DNA from: Heterohyrax brucei
Lineage: Eukaryota; Chordata; Mammalia; Hyracoidea; Procaviidae
Reading direction: 5' to 3'
DNA: 64,000 nucleotides
NCBI GenBank assembly: GCA_028571685.1
Contig: CM053140.1
Coordinates: 21,433,501 to 21,497,500, forward strand
In this document: piece by piece, positions 57,646-64,000 of the stretch
Numbering within the stretch: the stretch's first letter is position 1
Layout: every line of letters begins with the position of its first letter
The notes under the pieces: generated by a model
What the model saw: the letters and a program-made list of their open reading frames with translations, nothing else
Databases searched by the model: none
What the model was told of the DNA's origin: nothing
Made by a program: the position numbers and the translations under genes

Positions 57646-58016
57646 TGTCGCCAGTAGCCATTCTTCTTCTTATCTGTCTTAAAACTGCCTCCACCTAGGT
57701 GGAGGGTCTTTTAGAAGCTGTTCTGGAGCTATATATACCACCTTAGAGGCTAGAAAACAGGGAGAGGTGATCTTGTCCTGCCCTCATTCCTTTGACTCAT
57801 AAAAAAGACACATGTTTCAGTTGACCAAGGTGTTCTCAAGGACGAAAGATACTTCATTTCCCTTTTACTGTTAGGGAACTACTACTTGGATTTTCACACA
57901 TACATACATTTTTCCTTGTCTGGGACCTACAACCAAGGTCTGTAAGTTAGGCTTTTCAGCTCAGTGACAGTTCTTTTCCGATGTACTCAAAATTTTGCTT
58001 TCTTTTACATCTCAAG

Positions 58017-58180
58017 TGGAAACCCTGGTAGCATAGTGGGTTAAGTCCTACATCTGCTAACCAAAACATCAGCAGTTCAAATCAGACAGGGGCTCCTTGA
58101 AAACTCTCTGGGGCCATTCTGCTGACCTCTAGGGCTGCAATGAGTTGGACCTAATTCGACGACAGTGGGTTTTTACGCAT
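58017..58180 (+). repeat. Afrotherian SINE
   Basis: GGAAACCCTGGTAGCATAGT, CAGCAGTTCAAATCAGACAG, TAATTCGACGACAGTGGG. Confidence 0.9.
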
Positions 58181-58739
58181 CTCAGTTAGCTTAGCCAAGA
58201 CACCCCACACCTTGATTAGGAGGATTTAGGCATCAGAGATTTCTCCCACATGTAGAAACAGTTGTCAGTCTCAAAGAATTTAAACTAGAAATATCCTCAA
58301 ATCATTCTGGCTCAGGGGACTCTGCTACAGGTAAAGCCTATCCTGGCCATGACTTGACAAGACGGGGAAGTCTGAACAAGACATTTAAGGCAAAGAGACT
58401 CAAGAAACACTTAACAGAAAAACATTTCTTCACAAAAACAGAGATAGGGAATACAACAATAGTTAGAAAAACAAGTCCAGGGTTAAATGGGCCAAAGTTG
58501 CCAGCCAAGGTCAAACTTTCAAAGTTTTCCACACACAACAAACACTCTGCCTAGATGACTAAAACAATCTTTCAAAAACTTTTCACAGAAGGGTCTCTGC
58601 AACTGAATATAAACTTGACCAAAATACTGAGTGGCTGAAAAAACAGGTTTTTGGACAGAAGGCCAGCAGGAAAAGTAAAGCTGGTTGGGCAGTAAAAGGT
58701 TAAAAGAAGGCTCCTGGCTCTAGGACTGAACAGCACGAC

Positions 58740-59450
58740 GACATGAAAACAGGAATTGACAGACCATCAAACGTGATGCTTCCATAAACACATGCAGTGC
58801 TGGAAGGCGAGGCCTCACCTGTCAATACTAAGGAAACTGGAAGACTGCTACCTGGCCAACCAACTACAAGCAGTCCTTTCTTGGACCCATTTCAAAGAAA
58901 GGTGATCAAACACAACACAGAAACTGCTGAAAAATATCAGTGATATCAAATACAAGGAAAATCTGGCTGAAGATCATTGTGCTGTGATCAGTGCCTTTTG
59001 TGTGAGGCTTCTCTAGCCATGGCCTTCTAACTCCTACCCATGTGATCAGGCAGGACAGTGTGACAGTGCAGTCCAGGCTGACAAAGAGTACTGGTCCCTA
59101 TCTCCTTAAGTGACAGCTAATTACAGAGCAGTGAGGGAGATGCGGTCACCCGCACAGAAGCACGGCCTTGAGCTGACAGAGCATTCTTTGGGCCCAGATC
59201 ACTGTGCTGGAAAGCTCTTGGAAGCAGGTACTAGAGAGGGAACAAGCTGTGAACCAGTGGCAGGAGAGACCTCACAGCAGGAGAGATCATGCTGGGCTTC
59301 CCAGTCCACAAGACACAAAGCTGAGGGCCTGTGATCAGTGGCTGATAGACAGGGAGAGACCTGCCTCCAGGACAGGATAGTCTTTGGGGAAACACACAAG
59401 GGAAATCCTATGGAAAACGTGGCCTCTCTTTTTGAATCAAGAGCTGGGAG
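58740..59450. repeat. Duplication block E, copy 3
   Basis: Collinear with 25115-25828 and the matching part of 14610-15834. It is interrupted exactly after GAGCTGGGAG by the retroviral LTR. Confidence 0.75.
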
Positions 59451-59978
59451 TGTTATAAGAAAATGAAGCGAGCGACACCCAGGAGGAGGCAAGGGGCAAG
59501 TTTATTACGTCGACGGGCCAAATGGGACCTCTGCAGGTTCCAACAAAATGGCCCCGAGTCAAGTTTTGAGTCTCTACTTATAGTGTAGTTGTGGTTGAGA
59601 CAAATGGGGTAAGCAGGCGGAGTTCTGAGGAGGGGGGCATCCTGCTAGGTGGGTGGGAGGCTTTGATAAGGGGAGCATAGGCATGAGATTCGTGAAAGGA
59701 AACTATCCCATCTGGCAAGGGAAGGGGCTGGGCTGGAAAAGGAAAAGGGGAATGGGTTATCACATCTTGCCAGCTGGGGTGCCGGTCTGGGAAAGGAATG
59801 GGGAGTCTCCGGCCAGCTGGGGAGTTGAGCTGGGAAAAGGAAACAGGGGTTATCCGGCCAGCCTGGGAGCCGGGCTTATCAAGGGAGAGTGTCCTTGTCT
59901 GGCGAGAGCTGCTGTGAAATGAAGGGGAAGCTAGGTGGGTTTAGGACTGGCAAGGACGGGGGGGAGGAAAATTTTTCA
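59451..59978 (-). mobile_element. ERV LTR (528 bp), minus strand
   Basis: Plus-strand ends are TGTTATAAGA at 59451 and TTTTTCA at 59978, i.e. TG...CA in both readings. The antisense poly(A) signal is TTTATT at about 59495. On the minus strand the LTR is preceded by polypurine tracts, so this is the 3' LTR. It contains diverged direct repeats of about 45-54 bp (starts near 59704, 59758, 59806 and 59851), placed as U3 enhancer-type repeats. Insertion point: see the empty sites at 15834 and 25827. Confidence 0.82.
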
Positions 59979-59989
59979 GTATCTATATT

Positions 59990-60020
59990 ATTCCCCCCTT
60001 TGATACCCCCCTTTGATAAG
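59990..60020 (-). other. Doubled polypurine tract of the ERV
   Basis: Minus strand reads TATCAAAGGGGGG twice in succession, then AATAATATAGATAC and the LTR. The polypurine tract primes plus-strand DNA synthesis; a 12-14-base spacer before the LTR is unusual and could mean the true LTR edge lies closer to the tract. Confidence 0.7.
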
Positions 60021-60028
60021 GGTGGGTA

Positions 60029-60650
60029 TCACAATTCTTCAACGTCGGCTTGGGGAAGTTGTTGATAAGTTCGGAGAGTCAGGACCCTGGAGATGGTTTT
60101 GTTGAGTAAGTTCTGTTCCAGCTGGTCTCGCAGGTGGTGCAGGAGGCAGGGTCCGAAGATCAGGACTATGAATCTGAAGATGAGTTGTCCCCACGGGGGG
60201 GGGTGGCCAACCAGGTGGCCCAATTTGACATGAGTCCCCATCCAGACTGGGTAAGTTCACATCGTCTCTGTTCGATTCGGCTTTTGAGCTCTGTAATCTT
60301 AGATGTGACAATGTTAGAAGCATTTATAACATATCACCATTTTTTTGCCCAGGGTCATATAAGTCCCACCCTTCTCTGCCAGTAATAAGTCTCACGCTTG
60401 TCTGTTTTGTAAAGTAACTGCTGCCAGGGAGTTAATTTGATTCTGAAGTATAAGAAGTGTGTCAGTAACTTGGTCCATGTCTGTACTGAATGTCTCTGAT
60501 AGCTTTTTATTTATTTCTCCCTGAGTAGAGAGTAAGTGTCTGTCATCTCCTAATCCAGCCCTTTATAGCTTTAATGGCTGTGTGGAGAATTCCTTGGAAA
60601 GTCTGTCAAAAGTTACTGTGTAAACCTGTGTTTGTGAAGAAAAGGGAAGG
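60029..60650 (-). pseudogene. Gammaretrovirus-type Env TM remnant
   Basis: Minus-strand reading, with frameshifts and stops. There is a heptad region near 60500-60440 (QVTDTLLILQNQINSL), followed by LQNRQ and AEKGGT, as in gamma-type TM ectodomains. Near the end come WATWLATPP, then a membrane segment with IFGPCLLHHL and a Leu/Gln-rich tail ending at 60029. The FGPC motif and LQNR region are typical of gammaretroviral and type-D Env. The gene is broken and is described only as a fossil. Confidence 0.68.
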
Positions 60651-60860
60651 GGGGGACGTAATTAGGGGGAAGTCAGTGAGACTGGGCAGGCCTCAGTGTT
60701 ACTAGGTATGTTGTATTGAAATCTGTTCCTCTGATCTCTGTTCCCCAGAAGTTCCTGGTCAGATTGTCCTGATATATTCTCATAAATCGAGGGGTTGTGA
60801 AGTCCCTCTTAGAAGGCATTTCCTTGATCCTCATGTTGGAGGGGGGGGCCGCTCCCGACA
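60651..60860 (-). mobile_element. Start of a second ERV LTR (class II type)
   Basis: On the minus strand TGTCGGGAGC starts at 60860, directly after the purine run AATAAAGGGGAGA (60861-60873). TGTCGGGAGC-type starts are common in betaretrovirus-like (ERVK/IAP-type) LTRs. The far end could not be fixed, and the stretch before the gamma-type env is only about 200 bp, so the LTR may be truncated. Confidence 0.5.
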
Positions 60861-60879
60861 TCTCCCCTTTATTATAAAA

Positions 60880-62700
60880 ATCAGCTGGCTCCCAGCTGTC
60901 CCACCTGCGTGTCTGTTAGGTCGTGCTTCTTTGTTTCTGTGTCTTTCCCGTCATCGGAACCCTATCCTCTAGCGATAGAGTCCTGTCTTAGGCGAACACA
61001 GATCAAGAAGCATCTCACCTGTCCCTGACTACCGCAGTGGGTTATATAGTAAACATGGTGGGGGGCGCCCACGCTGTGTTTGCAGTTTCAGGTGATGAAC
61101 ATCTATTAGTGGCCATTTATCAGTAGCTGTTGTAGACTTCTGCAAATTAGTTTAAGCAGACAAGGGTGTATAGAGTATTATCGAGAGGACAGTTTTCCTG
61201 ATTATGATCATGGGGATTAATAAGTGTCAGATTTGGTTAAGAGGCCCAGAAAACATGTTCTTAAGGTCATTCAGAAAATCTTTCAGCTGTCACAACAGTA
61301 TTAAAGGGTAAAGGAGTATGACTTAGTGTCAGAATTTCTGAATGTAACTGTGTTAGGTGTAGAGTTTCATTAGTGTGTTCCCACATATTTTCTAGATGTT
61401 GTTTAACTCTTTCCCATGTATCTGTGTTTATATTGTGAGTTTTGTTAGTCACACAAATCTAGATAAATTCAGCATGACAAGTCAGCCTGGCTTGGTGTTG
61501 TAAAGTTTGAACCAGATTTCCTATTACTATAAGAAAGAGTCTGAATCCACACTTCAAGGTAAACTCCCAGATTCTGAATCTCAGGGACTGGGTGTACTCC
61601 GGAGCAGAGTTCTGACTTAATTGTCATGTATCCAGGAGAAAGTCACCCACGGAGTAAAAGGCCCTGCAACTTTTGTTTGATATTCCTAGGGCAGCCGATT
61701 TAAGGGTACAAGTTAGTAATCTGAAGCCAAGGGCTCTTCAGAAGCAAGGAAGATTTCCTTGAAATTCAAATCTAATGAGGGATTGATTTTTAGGTGATAC
61801 TTAAATAAACAAAAAATCAGCATGTTTGTTTTGGAGGCAGAGAAAGGAGGGGCTAGTCTCTGGGAAAGGACCAGAACTGACTCTGGGTCAGAGGCAAACA
61901 CACCTAGCATACCTCTTGTCTCAGACTTTTCTCTGCTCACCCCCCCCCCTTTGAAAAACCATCCATCCTCCTTCTTATAAGAACTAGAGAAGTCCGAGGT
62001 AAAGTAATCTTGGTAAGTGTCTTGCCCAGCCCCTCTATTTTACAAAGAGATAACAGGTTCAGAGATTCACAGAGATGAGGAGCTGGGACTCCTGACTCTG
62101 TTGACAAGCTAATGTTGTCGTGTAGTTTTAAATAGTAGCTCTAACTTTGTTTTACTTTTGGATCAATCATTTCCTGAGTACTCATAGGTTGTAACCTACT
62201 ATGAACCACATTATGTGTAAATTAAGCAGTTTGTACATTCTGAGTAATGACCACGGCGATTATAGCAGATACAAGTGCAGTTATTCCCATAATAACTAAT
62301 CCCGCAGCCCGCTTAGGCCTAATCAACTCTTACAATTTTTCTATCACTTGTAGCCCTTTGTCCCGATACCAGGGTTCTGACAAGTTTACAGGCAGTACCA
62401 CAAAGGGAGGCTGATGTAGAACAATCATAAGTTTCCCTTCCCCAAGGGGGCCCACACAATTAGCAAGATTACAGTTAAAGCATGTGATGTCAAAACAGGT
62501 TACATTGGCAGGTTTCATTGTCCTGTGTGGCAGTCACCTTTTTTTCAAGTCATTGGTCCCTGTTACACAAGTAGTGACTGTTTTATTCAGGAGAGATTGG
62601 GTTAGTTTATGTCCGAGTCCAGAGTTCTCTCCCTCTCAGCCATTGGCAGCATAGCCCCCTGTGTGATCTTAAGTTGGTGGGGGGGCTTGTCAGCAATCGC
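60880..62700 (-). pseudogene. Betaretrovirus-type Env remnant
   Basis: Minus-strand pieces in order: SU C-terminus with CFNCNLANCV and PPFVVLPVN (62518-62330); a basic stretch and hydrophobic fusion-peptide-like segment (GLVIMGITALV, about 62310-62270); a TM ectodomain piece with TWERVKQHLENMW and HLTQLHSEI (61452-61267); and a hydrophobic remnant near 61200. Stops and frameshifts abound, and about 0.7 kb near 61480-62150 does not read as Env, suggesting an insertion. The family is the MMTV/HERV-K-like Env group, judged from the SU/TM pattern. Confidence 0.6.
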
Positions 62701-64000
62701 ACTGTGATGAGCTGGCTATAGAAGAGAAGGGACGGAGGAGTCGGCAGGCACCAATCACACGGTATCTTGGCATTGACTTCACTGTTGCTGGGGAGATCTC
62801 CCAGAAGGAATGGTGTCAGGTTGTGCCTATGACTCGAATTAGCCTCTCAAGAATTTAGATAGGAAAGTCAGTATCCTGTGAAAACACAATTTCTATTTCT
62901 ACGGCCTGGCTAATAGCAAGTGATTGATAATAAAAGGGTATTTTATTAAATGATATGGTAAGCCGTGCTTATAATTTTAAAGGTATGGTAAGATTCCTGA
63001 AAACTCTTAAAAGTATAAGCCGGAGCACTGTCTGTTTTGAGATGTGAGGGAATCTAGCGGCTTGTAAAGCGACAAAGGAGGTGTCGAATTACATCCTTGT
63101 AAGTTTCTCTCCTGTGAGCTGAAGCCGTATACCTGGACATAACAGAGTTTTTAGTAATATTCATTTGTCATAATTGTCCAGCCTTTAAACCCCGTGGGGT
63201 AATTTTTATTGGTAAGGAGGACTGCCCTTAGTTAAAAGTATGTACTTTTATGATATATACAATCCTCTTAGCCAGGCAAGAGTTTTTGAGACAAATTCAG
63301 TCTCGGTGGACTGTAAAATCAAGACTGCCGAAAATTGCATTTATCAAACCCAATTTAAAGATTCCCCACAGTCTCATGTTCTGACTTCCTTGTCCTTTTC
63401 CTTTTTCAGTTTTTATCTGTGTGACACTTTCTTTTCTTTCTGTTTCTCTCTCCTTCAGCCTTCCTTCCCTTTTAGCTACCCAGCCTTTTCCAATATTTTC
63501 TTCTCCTTTAACTACCCAGCCTTTTTCACTTGCTCATATCCTTTTTATATTCCCTTCATATTTGTCACACCTGGGGTTTCACAGACAATTGTGCACATCA
63601 TAAATAGTCACAGGAAACTCCAGCCAGACTGTTTACATCAGGTGAAGCCCAAAACCCAAGAGAACATTTTTCAGCTATACATTCTCACAAGAGACCGCAC
63701 TGTGAATATATAAAATGTAGTTTTTGTTCTCCAGTCTGAAAGTTAACCTCTTAAAGATCAAAGAAGGAACAAAGGAACCTGTAACTGGCCGTGATTAATT
63801 AGTCGTAAGCCCCGTGCTGTACTCGGACCAACTTTGCAGGAGTTGATTTTAATAACAGTTAAATGATAGCACCGAGCAGCCTTTGAAAGTCATTTAAAGT
63901 TTTTAAGTGTGTGGTTTTTTTAAGACAAAGGGAACACAAGGTACTGTGGTATTATTTAAACACGGCCCAAGTAAGAAATTGGAGGCTGAGTTTGGATTTT
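62700..64000 (-). mobile_element. Probable continuation of ERV sequence
   Basis: No clear domain could be read. The orientation and lack of host repeats make it likely retroviral (SU or upstream), continuing beyond the window. The plus-strand open frame at 63240-63713 is Phe/Ser-rich from a pyrimidine-rich stretch and is not a credible gene. Confidence 0.35.

Larger units (their letters stand above)
57090..58730. repeat. Segmental duplication block D, copy 2
   Basis: Counterpart of 6900-8480, with SINEs at 57488-57645 (minus) and 58017-58180 (plus) in the same places. It joins block E at about 58735, a join not found in the other copies. Confidence 0.8.

Noticed and set aside
61960-62110. 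Apparent MIR-like SINE (TTGCCCAG..., CAGAGATGAGG...)
   Set aside because: The elements are not in MIR order, and an ancient SINE inside a younger ERV would be unlikely.

Overview
This is a nuclear mammalian sequence. It has no bacterial-style gene packing and is dominated by interspersed repeats. The tRNA-derived SINE seen about a dozen times (consensus features AAACCCTGG, GTTCAAATC, ACTCGACGGC and their decayed forms) is the Afrotherian SINE, and there are long fragments of an RTE/BovB-type LINE. Together these point to an afrothere, most likely an elephant or another paenungulate. No tRNA, rRNA or CRISPR genes were seen.

The main gene content is a + strand cluster of intronless kinase copies of the MARK/sperm-motility-kinase (SMOK) type: K1a (10.92-11.65 kb), K1b (11.65-14.52 kb), K2 (17.1-20.5 kb), K3 (23.0-25.0 kb) and K4 (48.9-50.9 kb). 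Their ancestral layout is kinase domain, UBA, spacer, KA1-like domain, which is the MARK architecture. Only K4 keeps a long open kinase frame (284 codons). It carries Asn at both catalytic Asp positions (HRN, NFG), and in-frame stops cut it off from its UBA. K1b and K2 carry an internal amplification of a roughly 0.9-kb unit (kinase C-lobe + UBA + spacer), two units in K1b and three in K2, with matching junctions. Upstream of K3 and K4 lies a shared pyrimidine-rich stretch bounded by GTAAGT and AG, which looks like a 5'UTR intron.

The window is a mosaic of segmental duplications. Block A/B (1-6.3 kb and 37.2-41.5 kb) holds a promoter-like GC-rich segment and a 101-bp exon-like segment with splice signals in both copies. 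In copy A a 5'-complete but 3'-truncated L1 is inserted just behind that exon, with a 17-bp target duplication; copy B gives the empty site. Block D (6.9-8.48 and 57.09-58.73 kb), block E (14.6-16.2, 25.1-26.15 and 58.74-59.45 kb), block F (10.48-10.85 and 42.23-42.6 kb) and block G (27.9-28.65 and 54.1-54.75 kb) complete the pattern.

On the - strand at 42.99-43.92 kb are three exon-like segments of a MUC16-type SEA module, with splice signals and at least one nonsense codon. The right end (59.45-64 kb) is minus-strand endogenous retrovirus. A 528-bp LTR with a doubled polypurine tract and a gammaretrovirus-type Env TM remnant is followed by a second, betaretrovirus-type Env and LTR start, so two retroviruses appear nested. 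Two paralogous block-E copies preserve the empty site of the LTR insertion.

All calls come from reading the sequence; family names rest on motif recognition and no database search was run.
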